DNA of 64,000 bases from Microvelia longipes (GCA_018340805.1 JACMZG010001914.1:11096272-11160271); one strand, 5' to 3'. Counted from the first letter of the stretch, positions 1 through 12,654 are shown. Numbers and translations are program-made. Notes: generated from the letters alone by a model not told the origin.

Positions 1-485
1 AATTATTTTAATTGCATTTACAATTATGTTAAACTATTTATGTGTTATGCACTTTAGGTTATACAATTATGTTTTGTTCTACCTATTTTGTCGCAGATTG
101 TTGTAATCGGGTGATTAGGTTGTCAAATTATTTTTTATATTACTTTTCTATTATAACATTTTACATGTATTACTATTTCTAGCATTGGTACTATTGTATA
201 GATTTTTTTTTTTGATTTTTTTTTTGCTAGGGAAAAATTGCTTCTAGGATCAGTCAGGATCAGTCTACTACTCAAGTTGCTATACCATACCCCTGGGTTA
301 AGTCGAAATCGGCAAACAGCCAGTTTCCCAATTTCGGCTTAATTTTGTTACCGGGGGATATTATAACAGGGCATTGGTTAAGCTTGCTATTAAGTTTGTT
401 ATTGAGTTTGAATACAAAATATTTGAAGGATGAGATCATTCTGAGTTGGGATGAGATCATCCTGAGTTGGGACAATCTCAGGGTC

Positions 486-1332
486 GAGATAACATCGGCA
501 GATGTTTTTAATTAACATGTTCTTTTAACCTTGAAAGCCTGTAAATGAATGCGTTGTTATGTCAGTGTGAATGAGTGTGAGTGAAACCCGTGAATTTAAC
601 ATGTCTAAATAGATTATGCTTCTATGAGATAACATCGGCAGATGTTTTTAATTACCATGTTCTTTTAACCTTGAAAGCCTGTAAATGAATGCGTTGTTAT
701 GTCAGTGTGAATGAGTGTGAGTGAAACCCGTGAATTTAACATGTCCAATTAGATTATGTTTCAATGAGCACACGTGCCGATATGATTGGTCTTCTGGAAG
801 GGGTTACCACCCTTGGCTATTTAAGCTAGCTCTGGAGACCAATCGACAGAGACGTAAAGAGTTCAGTTCAGAAGTCGTCGGAGAGTAATCAAAGTGAGTT
901 GTCAAGAGTGATAGAAGAGTTAATAGAGTAGTAAGATCTCCTCACATTTATCGTCGCAGCGACCTGTAAGTAATTCTTTGTCTTGTAGTAGAGTTTACCG
1001 TTTGTATGTGCATAGTAGTATTGGGTAACTTAGGAAACTGACTGATCTTACCTAGACCTGTTAAGCATACCTACTATTATAAAATTATTTTAATATATAT
1101 GTCAGCTTGCATTTATCAATAACGTATTAACTCTGAATGCTACTTATGTTTTCTGATTAACACCCTGATATCTTTCAGACTTAATTAGGCCAGGATTCCT
1201 AGTCAGAGGAATCCCCTTTTTCTGTGGGGTTCCGGACTGGCCATCCGGTGTGAGTTCACCCAAAGCCCCACGGTTAAAAAGGGCTCACTGTTGAGCCATT
1301 TGATATCTCTTACATGGTATTAAAAATTTTGG
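486..1332 (+). mobile_element. Probable Ty1/copia-type LTR with primer-binding site (remnant)
   Basis: The stretch is clearly less AT-rich than its surroundings. It starts with two nearly identical 140-bp direct repeats (486-625, 626-765), as often seen in LTR U3 enhancers. A TATA-like ctatttaag near 818 is followed by a G-rich leader. It ends ...tctcttaca at 1314, and 1315-1332 (tggtattaaaaattttgg) closely resembles the initiator-Met primer-binding site of copia elements (tggtatcagagc...). No gag-pol frame follows, so this is a 5' LTR left behind by a deleted element. The true left boundary is uncertain. Confidence 0.42.
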
Positions 1333-2180
1333 ATTTCATGCTTGTGTAAACATACACTCTCTTTAAAGAGAGAATAGAAATTAGAGTGATTATAGAATGA
1401 ACCCACTTAACTATTCCCTAATATGGTTGAGTATGTCAGAAAGATAACATATTATGTTTTACTCAGGGTCAATAGTGGAAAATAACATTAAATAAATTTT
1501 CTCTTTTCATTATTAAATTATATTTAGTCTTTTATTTAAGCTTTTCTTCATTTTAATGAATTCAAATCTTAATGAATTTTTCTCTTTTTTTAGTGTCATT
1601 GTAAAAAAAACTTTTTGGTTAATTAAAAAAAAGACAAAAAAACAATTGGTTACTTGAAAGTCAATATATTAAAAAGAAGGCTACATTTTTCCAAGTATAA
1701 CCTTCCTCTTGTTGGAAAAATCACTAATCTGACTTGCTAATGTCTCGTGACCCAATCATCCATTTTTAAACCAAATTAGGCTTTCTCTTTTTTTTTAATT
1801 TTGTTTTATATCAAGGATGAAAGTTTACTTTTTCGAGCCAATTAACGTTTAACTCAAACTGGAGCAATTTTTTTTCTGTTTAAATAAATTTTTTAATCAA
1901 TTTCTTTTTCTTTGAAGACCTTAAATAGGTTTTACAATAATTTGGCAAAGAATTTAATTAAGTTGTATTGAATAAAGAAAAATAATAATCTTCAGTCAAA
2001 TTAAGTTAAAGATGAGTTGGAGAAATGTATAATGAAAAAAATGCTTCTTAGAATATTAAATTTAATTAAGGTTTTGGAAACGAGAAAAATGAAATAATCT
2101 TTTGAAAAGTATAGTCTTTGAATTTTTAAGGAATTTTTTAACTATTAAGGAAGATTATCCTCTCATTGTAAGAGGCGATC
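1333..2180. other. AT-rich non-coding sequence
   Basis: No coding, RNA or clear repeat signal; long A/T runs. Confidence 0.5.
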
Positions 2181-2186
2181 TTTCAT

Positions 2187-2275
2187 TATGGCCGACGGGT
2201 CTAAGAGGCATTGCTTTTCAGCCCCTCAGCTCAATGTCTATTTCGATCTGGGTTCGAATCCCCGGTCAGGAACGT
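2187..2275 (+). mobile_element. tRNA-derived SINE head (Ser/Leu-like, degenerate)
   Basis: An A box of the type-II tRNA form (tggccgacgggtctaagagg, 2189-2208) and a perfect B box (ggttcgaatcc, 2251-2261) are 42 bp apart, the spacing of a long-variable-arm tRNA. Acceptor-stem halves do not pair, so it is not a working tRNA gene but the pol III promoter of a SINE. Its 3' body is not delimited. Confidence 0.55.
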
Positions 2276-2454
2276 ATTTGTTTTACTTGCTTTGGTGGCA
2301 CACAGTGTGCTATACTCCTTTAGTTATTTCTCTCATAGGACAATTATGTTTATACAGTGATATACCACAAAATAAATGTATTAATTTATCACTACTAACC
2401 AATCATATACGAATAAGATGAAGCATAAAATATTTTGTTTGGTTTCAATATATA

Positions 2455-3100
2455 AGCTGCTTGTAATAGGTTAAAAGCTGTATTGTAACTGTTAACAGCT
2501 TAAAATTTGTTCTAAGGCTATTAAATACAGATTAAATACAGCTTAAAAGCTGTATATAAATGATATTATAAAGGTTATATACAGCTTTTACGCTTAACCT
2601 TTAGCTGTACATAACAGGATATATACAACTTTTTAAGCTGTATATAACCTATAATATACAGGTTATGAGCTGTATATAACAGAATGTGTACAGATTTTAA
2701 GCTGTATATAACCTGTTATTACAGCTTAAAAAGCTGTATATAATCTTTATGTACAGCTTAAAGGCTTGTGTATATAAGTACAGCTTAAAGCTGTATATAA
2801 TCTGTTATGTACAGCTTAAGAGGTTATGTACAGCTGTATAACTTTATGTACAGCTTAAAAGCTGTATATACTCTGTTATGTACAGCTTAAGAGCTGTATA
2901 TGATCTGTTATGTACAGCTTAACAGCTGTATATGATCTGTTATGTACCTTAAAGCTGTATACTGTAGCTTAAAAGCTGTATATAATCTGTTATGTACAGC
3001 TTAAGAGCTGTATATGATCTGTTATGTACAGCTTAAGTATATATCTGTTATGTACCTTGAAAGCTGTATATAATCTGTTATACGCAGCTTAAAAATAGTT
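2455..3100. repeat. Self-complementary minisatellite, about 32-33 bp
   Basis: Roughly 20 degenerate units built from acagcttaaaagctgtat plus ataatctgttatgt. The acagctt/aagctgt halves make each unit a hairpin. The first units are irregular and the later ones more uniform. Confidence 0.85.
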
Positions 3101-3412
3101 TTCCAAAGCAGTAAAGAAGTAAGAAATTAGGCCTAAAATTAGTAGACTGCTTACTAGGGTTGTAACTAGTGGCTTTCCTCTTAAATCTGTTTCTCTCATT
3201 CTAAATTTAATCCAATAAATACTTCTTCATGCTCACCAAGGCAAGGATCCGTGTTTCGTAACCTTTACTGTGCTCTTAGATTTAGTAACTGTACTAAATT
3301 AGAAAAATATTATACAAAATTTGTTTAGAGCATTCCATGAAACCTGGTTGCTGGACCAAGATAAGAGGTTATTATAGGTTAGAAATTATTTCCAAGGGAA
3401 ATATATGACGTC

Positions 3413-3865
3413 ATAGAGATAAGTTACTAGAGGGGGCATAGCCTATATTAATACACAGAGAAGCTTAAAATATCTATTTATGGCTCTCAGGGGCTCTGTG
3501 TAACCTCATTAAATTATAATAAAAAATTATGCGTTTCACCCGTGTTTTGTTTTGAATTTTAAACATCCTATTGTATAAGTTATCTGTTTAGTTCATTGTA
3601 TTAATAGTCGTAGGTCGTAGGATGCTTTTACATGTTTCGAAATTCAACCAATAGGACATTCATAATACATGTATTATTATCAAGGATTATTAGCGTACTT
3701 GAAAAGGTCAAGCTTAGTTCTATATATGGTAGTTTTTTATGTTCGTCAAAAATGGCCATCGGTATGAGAAATAAAAGGAAATCCTTTTATTTCTTTTACT
3801 CACTCTTAAAAAAGGTTTTAATGAGGTTACACAGAGCCCCTGAGAGCCATAAATAGATGTTTCAA
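3413..3865. mobile_element. MITE-like element with inverted repeats (family shared with 35.3 kb)
   Basis: The left end tagagataagttactagagg matches the terminal repeat of the element at 35328. A segment containing ctctcaggggctctgtgt (near 3485) recurs inverted near 3820-3850, giving foldback arms of about 45-50 bp. The right terminal repeat is lost. Members of this family occur at about 19320-19435, 32566-32630, 35328-35644 and 49508-49575. Confidence 0.55.
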
Positions 3866-3869
3866 CCCA

Positions 3870-5320
3870 ATCTAAATAAAAATGTTATTTATTTTTTATC
3901 AAACTCTAGAGTTATGGTGATGAGTATAACCAAAAAACCATATATACCTAATCCTTGGTACAAGTAAAAAAACATGTATTATATTAATAAAGCTAAAAAT
4001 GAAATATTTTAAGATAAAAATTCAGTAGGAAAACCACTTAGAATTTAACCTTTACTAAGTGATGATTTAAAAATATAACCTCTAGAAACAAATTGAAAAA
4101 AGATTCAGGTCAATTGTTACGGTTATAATCCTTTATATTTTTTCATTTTATGAAAATTTTTTACATTATTTTCTGCCGGCAGGAATTCTTTTTCTTTTCT
4201 TCAAACCAAAGTAAAAGTATTTATTTCAAATCCTAAAAAATTTAAATTATTCACATTCTTACATTTTAAGCATTTTTTTAATCTCTTCACAACGCTTTAA
4301 TTCTTCTTTTTATTTATTTACCTTTTGAATGTATTGTTTTATTATTTTTTTCTGTTCTTTGTTCTTGATGTTATTATTTGTTTTATTTTATTATAGTTAA
4401 AATAAATTTTTATTTTCCTCTTTTCGTAGAGTTATTTCTTAAATATCTTGAAAGATTAGGATTCCTCGAGGATTTTTTATAAGGCATAAAGAGGAATAAA
4501 AAGATTGTTTATTTTTTATATCTTAAGTCACTAATTCTTTAAGCGGAGGTTTTCTTAAGGGTCGTGTTTTCTTTACGTATTTCTTTTTTTAGAGAAATTT
4601 ATACTTAAGTTTCCATTTCTTCACCATCTTCCTCTCTTATCCAGTTTAGCCCTTTAACTCCTAAAGGAACGCGGGGGGCTTTTTCTCCTAATTTAATCTT
4701 ACCACCATTAACAGGCCTCTTTTTTAAACTTTCTTACCTACCTTAAAGTACCTTTTGCTTTTTCCCTTGAAAAATGGTCTTGGTGAATTCCCTTTGACTT
4801 AGTAACCTAAAATTATTGCTACGAGGAAATTTATCCGATGTAAAGTGAGGTTTAATTAATGCCTTTTTGATCAAGTTACGTTAAATAGGAAGTTTCAGGT
4901 TAAAGTCAAGTGAATTATTTCATTAAAAATGTTTTTCTTTTGATGAAGATAAAAATTGAATTTTAAATGGAGAAGGGAAGCAGGTTAACTTAAAATACTG
5001 TTATCCTTTATTCGATAAGTCATGTTAGCATTCCTGTTTCCAATATATTGATTAATTATATTCTAAACGTCTGTGGTATTTTCGATTTATCTATATTTTT
5101 TTCTGTTATTCACAATACATGAAAATGAATTATGAATTAAAAAAGCATTGCAGAAAAAATAATAACAATTTTATTTGATCAAATGTACACATTTTGGTAC
5201 CTTCTAAAAAAGAATACGTTATAGATTCTAGATCTACTTAAAGGTACGAATCTAGAAGATTAGTACCTTCTAGAATCTTATGTAGATTCTAAAAAAAATG
5301 AGCGTTGTTCCGCTTGCCGG
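3870..5320. other. AT-rich intergenic or intron sequence
   Basis: Nothing recognised beyond a short palindromic stretch of tagattctaga-type words around 5222-5292. No exon for the first half of Ig1 could be found here. Confidence 0.5.
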
Positions 5321-5329
5321 GCTAATTGT

Positions 5330-5800
5330 TTTGGAATGCGTTTTTCTGTGCTTTTTCTACAAACAATCCATTTCTTGCTTAAGGTTCCGGTTTATGCTTT
5401 GAGCAGTTACAGCAGTTTATGCTTTTATAACTTGAGCATTTACTCAATTATCAAGCACTACTCCTCACTCATTTTTTCTTTATTTTTCAAAGGAAATGTG
5501 AAAAATTATTCTGTTGGTTATACGAAACTATGCCTTTAAAATTGGTATTGCAAACAATAATTTGAACTAGTTTATAGTTTAGTTGGTGTTTATGTTTCGA
5601 GGTTTAGAGCATTTCTTTTGAAAAATTAAGAAAAAATGAGGTAAAGATAACTGCTCTAAATATAAATGCTGCTACAACTGCTGTAAAAATAGATAATTGA
5701 ATAACTGCTTGAGTTAAACAAGCATAAACTGGAACCTTAAGCAAGAAAAGGATTACTAAGCACAGAAACAAGCATTTCAGAGAAAATAAGTGCGTCGTAT
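5330..5800. mobile_element. Foldback element just upstream of exon A
   Basis: The stretch at about 5340-5495 (landmark cttgcttaaggttccggttt) returns inverted at about 5630-5800 (landmark aaactggaaccttaagcaag). Arms are about 160 bp and moderately diverged. It ends about 75 bp before the exon A acceptor. Open frames on both strands here come from the inverted arms. Confidence 0.6.
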
Positions 5801-5873
5801 AGAGATGTATTAGGTTAGACATATATTAAGCGACATATATTATTGCTTAAAGATATTTTTGGTTTTGTTTTAG

Positions 5874-6081
5874 GTTGCTTGGTTACGGGTAGACACCCAG
5901 ACAATTTTGACAATCCATAGTCATGTTATAACTAAGAATCACAGGATAGCTGTCACGTTCCACGATCACAGGACGTGGTTCCTTCATATTAAAGACGTCA
6001 GGCCGTCTGATCAAGGATGGTACATGTGTCAGATCAACACAGACCCCATGAAATCCCAAGTCGGGTACTTAGACGTCGTCG
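5874..6081 (+). CDS. Lachesin/DIP-like Ig-superfamily protein, exon A (second half of Ig domain 1)
   Basis: First coding exon visible of a neuronal-type Ig cell-adhesion protein. An acceptor (ttttag) precedes GTT and a donor GTATGA follows; 208 bp, entering in phase 0 and leaving in phase 1. It encodes 69 residues starting VAWLRVDTQTIL, then a second-half Ig1 ending in D46-x-G-x-Y50-x-C52, the usual Ig V-set signature. The wording WLRVDTQTIL...WYMCQINTDPMKSQ is characteristic of insect DIPs and lachesin, which pair with Dpr proteins at synapses (family knowledge). The exon with the first Ig1 cysteine and the signal peptide is not in the upstream 5.8 kb, so the gene is cut by the window edge. 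The Met inside this exon is not a start. Confidence 0.93.
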
Positions 6082-6876
6082 GTATGATATAATTTTCATT
6101 ATAGTCTCTAATTATAATTTAATCGACTAAATCTCTACATTTTAAAAAATGTATAAATCGAAAGAATTTAGCAAATTTTCAAAGAAACAAAAATGAGCTT
6201 ATGTGATTGGATTCATGAAGAGAGAGAGAGTGGCAATTAATAAATAAAATTTATAAATTGTTTTCATTGACAATTTATAAACTTAGTTTAATAATAAATT
6301 TACTATTTATTTATTTTATGCCTATCTAATACTCTAAAAATGTCGGTGGGCGTTTCTCTTCATTAAAATTAGGTATTATTGTTGGATTTCTCTTGATTCT
6401 AACCTTTTCTAGAATCGGGTTTACCTACACTAGATTCTAAATTTTAGTTTTATACCCTATAAAACTAACCCTGTATGAGAAGAATCAAAAGTTACTGCTA
6501 AATTGGAATTCAAAATAGAAAACTTCAGGTGATATCTTCCATTTAATCGCCCACACCGAAAGATTTAAGTGAAATTGTTTCAGCTAACTTTTACTATAGG
6601 TGAAATAGCCCTATTTAACAGTATACTAAGTACCTATTTAAGCGAAGTTAAGTCCGTGAAACAATGTGTAAAATGTCCAACATTTTTTTTTTGCTACGGA
6701 TAATAAGAAAAGAAAAAGTTTGTTTTTACCATAGACATATGTTTCATACCTATCTAAATAATTGAGAGGGTTAAAACCTCGTAGAAACCTCCTCTAATAG
6801 TTCGATATGAACTTAATCCATTGTTGTTACCTTTTCGGATATTGTTGGTGTTTTATTTTAAATTTAAAAAAATCGG

Positions 6877-7291
6877 GGGCGGAGATCCTCAAGCCTGGCG
6901 AATTTTCTTTGAAATACGAGCTTAATAAACTATAAATCCAATTTTCGCTTAATTTTTCGGTATATATTTATTAACCTAAGCAGTAGCGTCAATACTTGTT
7001 ATTTAATTTTCCATTGTTTCAAAGAATACGCGCATATTTATCCTATCGATACACGGCACATCATTATTCGAACCATTTAAAAGTAACAATTTATGCACAA
7101 TTTTAGCGCATTTTCTTTGAAAAAATCGATAAATTTGAAAAAAATAAATAAATAAGTATAGACGCTTCTGCTTAGGTTAATAAATATATACCGAAAAATT
7201 ACATATGTACCAAAAGATTAAGCAAAAATTGGATTGATAAAAAAGAAAGCGTGGATTTTAAAGAATATACGCCCGACTTGCGGACCTCCGC
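6877..7291. mobile_element. Foldback element in the exon A-B intron
   Basis: Left arm 6877-6991 (ggcggagatcc ... cctaagcagtagcgtc) returns inverted at 7161-7291 (gacgcttctgcttagg ... cggacctccgc). Arms are diverged, with an insertion in the right arm. Confidence 0.6.
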
Positions 7292-7734
7292 GTCAGAATT
7301 ATTTGTATGTTATACACTAATATACTGAAAATGAAAAATGAATTCTGGATCCCAAAAACATCGAAAACCAAACTCGACATTTGTTGTTTTTCAATCGTAT
7401 TTTAGGATATCCAGAAATTTACCACCGTTTTTTCGACTTTTTGGGAACTCAGTGTGGTCGTATTGACTTAAGACCGAGTTCATTAGATTCAGCCCCCCAA
7501 AATACGTATATTAAGACCTTTTTCTCAGCTAAACATTTTAATCTTAAATTTTTAACAATTTTTTTTAAATTGTTGAATCAGCAAACTGGGTTAATGGTGT
7601 TCAACAACAACCTGGTTTTCAATAGGGTTCGTTTCCTTCCAAAGGTTGATTTTTGTACCAATTTCGATTTATAAATATTATTCCGTTCGAAAGATAGTGT
7701 GTTTACAAAAATCCGTTAAAAATACATACATATG

Positions 7735-7766
7735 TATGTATGTATGTATGTAATGTATATATATAT

Positions 7767-7836
<70 letters not shown>

Positions 7837-7918
7837 ACACGAGCTTAATTTCTTATTAGCAATTTTTTTTTTTTTTTAGCTAAAATCTCTGTTATGCATG
7901 TTACTGTAATTTTGTATT

Positions 7919-7957
<39 letters not shown>

Positions 7958-8421
7958 ATGAACCTAATTTCTCATTAGCAAATTTTATCAAAGAAAATAT
8001 GCTAAAAATCTGTTATGCATGTTACTGTAATTTTGTATTGTTTATTCAATTATTATATTAATAGTCGATTGTGTTCAGGCTACTTTTTAGATGTTTTACA
8101 ATAAAACCTGTTAGACCTGTCTTTTAAAATTACCTCTATGATTTTAACCCTTTGTATTTGTGAATTAGTTTGAAATGTTCTTTATGTGCTTCATATAATC
8201 TGCATTAAATTAAGAAATATTAAAACAAAAATGCGTCAAAACTGCAAAACAAATTCGGATAAACTAGTTAGTATACAAAACTGTATACTAAATATTTGTT
8301 TTTAAAACAAGCATTTATTATTCTTCATCTTTTTAAACAAATACCTCTTTATCTTTTCTATATTTTTCCTCGCAATTCGATCGATCACTTATGAGTATTT
8401 ATTTTTATTGTCCGTGCTTTT

Positions 8422-8487
<66 letters not shown>

Positions 8488-8500
8488 ATGTGTGTGTGTG
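7735..8500. repeat. (TA)n arrays and a tandem duplication
   Basis: Simple repeats at about 7725-7838, 7922-7955 and 8425-8500. Between the first two, a segment containing ctgttatgcatgttactgta is duplicated (near 7889 and 8013). Confidence 0.85.
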
Positions 8501-8528
8501 TATAGGTTCTTTATTGTTATATTTGCAG

Positions 8529-8708
8529 TTCCTCCAGACATATTAGACTATCAAACAAGTTCAGACTTGGTGCTGAAAGAAGGAAGCAACGCTAGCCTCA
8601 AATGCGGTGCATCTGGATCACCAAAACCAAACATTACATGGAGAAGAGAGGGCGGACTTCCTATATCTCTCCCTGATAGCACTAGTGCTACTCCCTCAAC
8701 CAAAGAAG
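8529..8708 (+). CDS. Lachesin/DIP-like protein, exon B (first half of Ig domain 2)
   Basis: Acceptor ttgcag, donor GTATAA; 180 bp, phase 1 to phase 1, joined to exon A through a split Val codon. It encodes residues 70-129 of the visible protein: the VPPDILDY opening strand, the first Ig2 cysteine (C95, in LKCGASG), the core tryptophan (W107, NITWRRE) and a Ser/Thr-rich loop. Two N-glycosylation sequons are visible (N90-A-S and N104-I-T), as expected of a secreted or anchored ectodomain. A (TA)n/(TG)n microsatellite ends only about 25 bp before the acceptor. The open frame continues past the donor, but the splice join to exon C keeps the domain intact, so the genomic read-through is not used. 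Confidence 0.93.
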
Positions 8709-8739
8709 GTATAATATTTATTAATTTACACCCTAACTA

Positions 8740-9380
8740 GCAGAAAATATCTGTTTCCAGAACTCTCGCTTCACAGGTTGGTAGTAGAGTTGCCAAATTT
8801 CAGCTAAGATCGAGTGGGACAAATCTGACTATCGGCGAAGGGAAGGAGGGGGGGGGGGGTAGTAGTCACTTTGTTTAACTCAGCTGTAAAGAACGACTTT
8901 ACTCCTGATGCAGAAAGTTATTAATGAGGAAAGTAGAGCAATAATAAATTGCCAAAGCAATAAATATCACTTTGCAGTTAATAAATTTTGAACACTAGCA
9001 AATCGAATGCTTCATTACGTCAACACTTCGACGACTCTAAAATCACTTTGACTCTAAACTACGACAACAAGCTTGTTCACAAACCAAATATACATTAAAA
9101 AAATTTTAAAGAATTGAAAGTATATTTGGTTTTTGAAAATATAAATTCCTTCCATTAGAATTTCTGTTTTTTACAATATAATTTTTTTTTATAAAAATAA
9201 AATTAAGTAAGATTGGTATATTTTTAGTTTTGGCGGAAATTTAAATTTGAGCGAGACAAATGTGTCAATATCGGGTACGCTCCGCCGGAAATCAAACGCC
9301 TGGCACCCCTAGTTAGTAGGGAGTTTGAATTTTGAAACTTTGCTTAAAAAATGATCATGTTTATTTTGTAGATTGCATTC
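8740..9380. other. Intron sequence, no feature recognised
   Basis: A G10 run lies at about 8851-8860; otherwise anonymous AT-rich DNA. Confidence 0.5.
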
Positions 9381-9387
9381 ATATATC

Positions 9388-9389
<2 letters not shown>

Positions 9390-9465
<76 letters not shown>
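9390..9465. repeat. (TA)n microsatellite
   Basis: About 38 TA units. Reading frames through it (IYIYIY) are meaningless. Confidence 0.95.
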
Positions 9466-9466
<1 letters not shown>

Positions 9467-10298
9467 TATATATCTGCGTGTGTTTGTGTTCATTGTTGAT
9501 TGTAAGAATGATATAGTTATTATTATTATGGTATAATACTGTAAAAAGAATGTTTTTGTAGTTATAAAGATGACATACTCTGTACACATATTGCTATATT
9601 TTCCTACTGGCACATATTGCTAAGATGAAACATATTGCCATATCTTCACATATTGCTATATTAACACCTGCTAACTTTTAGCTAGTAGTTTCTCCCAGCT
9701 AATATCTAGTGGCGTAATATGGACTGGAACCAATTGCGTGTTTCAGACTAAAGTAGTAAAACTATAAAGTTATTTGAACTTAATATATTTATCTTCTAAA
9801 TAGAGATGTCCAAAACCAAAAAATTTAAAATATGAGAATGATAAAAATTTTATATACCTCCAGCCAAATATATTGCTGTCTATAGAATCCTCTACAATAA
9901 AACTCATAAAATAGAAAGAAAAATCCTCAATTTTTTTGAAAGTAAAGAACAAGACGGTTAAGATTCAGATAAAAAAGCACTCAAATTTCACCTTTTTAAA
10001 GTAAATGGAATAAAAATAAAGAAGTAAGACCCTAGGGAATCAGAAATATTCTTCGACATTCTTCGAATTATCAAGAAAATGCTTTTTTTAATGCCATGCC
10101 ATTTTTAAAAAAAGTTATTAATTCTCCTTATACAAGAAGTACTTAAATAGACCGCTAGAACTAAAACATTTAAGATATTGATAATTTTTATTTATATTTT
10201 AAAACTTGCATGTATTGCTCTACTATTATTACAATTATAAGTTAAAATATAAGTTAAATATAAGTTAAAATATAAGTTATAAATATAGAACAAAGAAG

Positions 10299-10370
10299 CT
10301 AGGAGGATGAGCGTAGCAAATTCGATGTAATGAGGAAAAGTTCCGAGTTACCCCGTACCCGATTTTTATT
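10299..10370 (+). mobile_element. 5S-derived SINE family, 3' body only
   Basis: Contains aggatgagcgtagcaaattc, then tgaggaaaagttccgag and ccccgtacccgattttt, the shared 3' body of the family seen complete at 19085 and 31594. The 5S head is missing (5' truncated). Confidence 0.6.
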
Positions 10371-10961
10371 ATTGCATTGACTTAGCATTATTTGTTTAGT
10401 TATAATTAGTTATAATATAATTAGTTGTTTAAGTTTCAATGAAACAACACAGTGAGGCTAGATATCAGTTTTATTCCGTTAGCTCTATTTGAAGCTATTA
10501 TTTAAGGGTGTTGAATTTTAAATGTTCTTTCTACCTTGTATTGAATTTATAATTTTGCATAAAAATAAATTTTATGTTATAATTTTTAAGTTTCATGTGT
10601 TTAAAATTAAATTTCTGTATTCTCTATTTTAAAACTAGGTGGTAATTAGTTTCTATTGCAATTAAACAAAATAGAACTGATTGTGGAAACAGCTTTGCTG
10701 ACCGCAAAAATAAATTTAGCTGGTCATTTATGGTTCTTTAAAACACTTTTTGCATTTGCAAAATATTAAGTGTAATTTTGCGGGGAAAGATTTTATATTA
10801 TTAACCCCTTAAAAAAACTCGTTAGTTTCATTTTTTTCTATAATAAATTATGTTTAAAGCATTTAACAAGTGTGAAATTTAATGATTTTGAAATTTAATA
10901 CTTTAATTGTATTATTTTTTAATTTACATAATCTTAACTAAATATAACTGAGTATTAAAAA

Positions 10962-11840
10962 CCGAGTCCGGTCTTAGTGGTAGAGCACTCGCCTTTCGAC
11001 CTGGAGGTCGAGGTTCAAATCCAGCCGGGGGAGGACCTGAATATGAAGTTACCCCTTGTACCGTAGACTCGGGAGTTCTTGAATTCAAGGCCGGCCAACA
11101 AAGCCAAAGCTTTACGTGGTTTCCTTGTCGGCTAATACGCAAAGGCGGGGATGTTTCCTACTTCATCCAAGACAAGTCTGGATCCCTGTTTTCATTGTAT
11201 CCAGCTCACGAAAAGTCTAGGTTCTGAGGGCTGATGCAGATAAAGGTCGGAAAGATGAGCTGAGCCTTCGTATGTCCAATAACTTAGTTAGTGAAAGTGG
11301 AGCCGGGCCACGAATAACGTAAGTGACCAAGAACGAAGAGCTCGGTTTTGAAGACTGACGTCTCCTAGTAGCACTACGAAGCTTTTACTTTCTGAATAGA
11401 ACTAAAGAATGAGTTTGTGCACACTGACGTCGGGATTGCTAGAGTTCTCTGTTGCGTGGCACTGGACTAGCCAGATCAGGCTCAACGCTAGAGTCTAGTG
11501 ATGCCAGAGGAGCTGATGAGATTGGTGGGACTGATTGAACGAGGGCGGGCCAAGTGAGACTTTTGTGATCTGAGGCGCTAGTAAAACTAGATGAACTAAA
11601 CACACTGTGTAATCGATACTAGCCAGAGTGGTGAGCCTAACCAGAGTCTAGCTGGTTTAGCCAGAGTGGTGAGATTGGACAGAGACTGGTTGGGCTTGAT
11701 GAACTTAGCACACAGTGGACTAGTCTAATGTGCCACTATGTACATAGAATGTGGTTCCTAGATGATTGGGTATGTACAAACTATAGAGTGGGCTAGTTGA
11801 GTGAGATTTGAGAGAAGAGAAATCGCTAATATGACTCTAC
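10962..11840 (+). mobile_element. tRNA-derived SINE head followed by a G-rich repeat body
   Basis: A box tcttagtggtagagcact (10972-10989) and B box ggttcaaatcc (11012-11022) form a tRNA-like head whose acceptor stem no longer pairs. The body includes acgtggtttccttgtcggct and ggcggggatgtttcctac, wording of a kind met in arthropod SINE bodies. G-rich, less AT sequence continues to about 11840, with repeated words such as gccagagtggtgag and agagtctag. It may be one retroelement or a SINE beside another repeat. Confidence 0.5.
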
Positions 11841-11849
11841 GGGTTTAAG

Positions 11850-12650
11850 CGTTAAAAAAGATAAAAATTTCAGAAGATTTAAAATTTTTATGGAAGATTT
11901 TTATTAATGGAAGAGATTTTATTTGAACTAGATACATAAACATAATGTGACATTAAATATCTTATATTAAATTACTTAAAACCTTAAACGGATATTTATT
12001 TAATTTAATGATTAATTTAAACTGGTGAAATCGAGACAGAAGTTCTAAATTTAAGTTCCTCTTATTTCTACATTAAAACACAGTGAGCCTTGTAAAACCT
12101 AAAAAACAAAAAAGTAACAGGTATGGGATTGTACCCTTTTCAAATTATATAGTGAAACTAATGTCAAAAATAGTTCAGATCAAATAAAGTACATTGTCAA
12201 AAAAATTTGGTATGATTTTCTCAACCAAGGAAAATTCGTTTACCCCCCCCCCCCCAAAAAAAAACATCTCTCCAAATACACTGCTTATAGAGTTAGTTTT
12301 ATAAGGATATATCAAAATCCCCGAGAGCCCTGTTGGTTTCTGTCCGGAGCTACCCAGAGAAAAGGTTTTATTACCCGGCTGTATTTGTAGTTATATTTTA
12401 CAACAAGGGGGAATATAGACTTTTCTATTGCTTTCTTGTAACATTTCTTGTGTTTGAGCTTGTTTTAAAAGTATTGTTAAATTGTTGTATGTACTTAGAA
12501 AGTTGGTAATAAATATTTTTTACTTTCCTTACCTTCTGACGAAGGTATACTGGAAAGTATAACAACCACAGTATCTAAAGAAGGGAATTTTATCGGAATT
12601 TTCTATTTTTTTAGTAATTTGAGCCAAATGTTTACTTGACGATCTAAATG
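11850..12650. other. Intron sequence, no feature recognised
   Basis: A C-run then an A-run at about 12243-12263; otherwise AT-rich. Confidence 0.5.
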
Positions 12651-12654
12651 TCCG

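Noticed and set aside
2187..2275. Functional tRNA gene (also at 10962, 29863 and 42099)
   Set aside because: A and B boxes are present, but acceptor and T stems do not pair; SINE heads.
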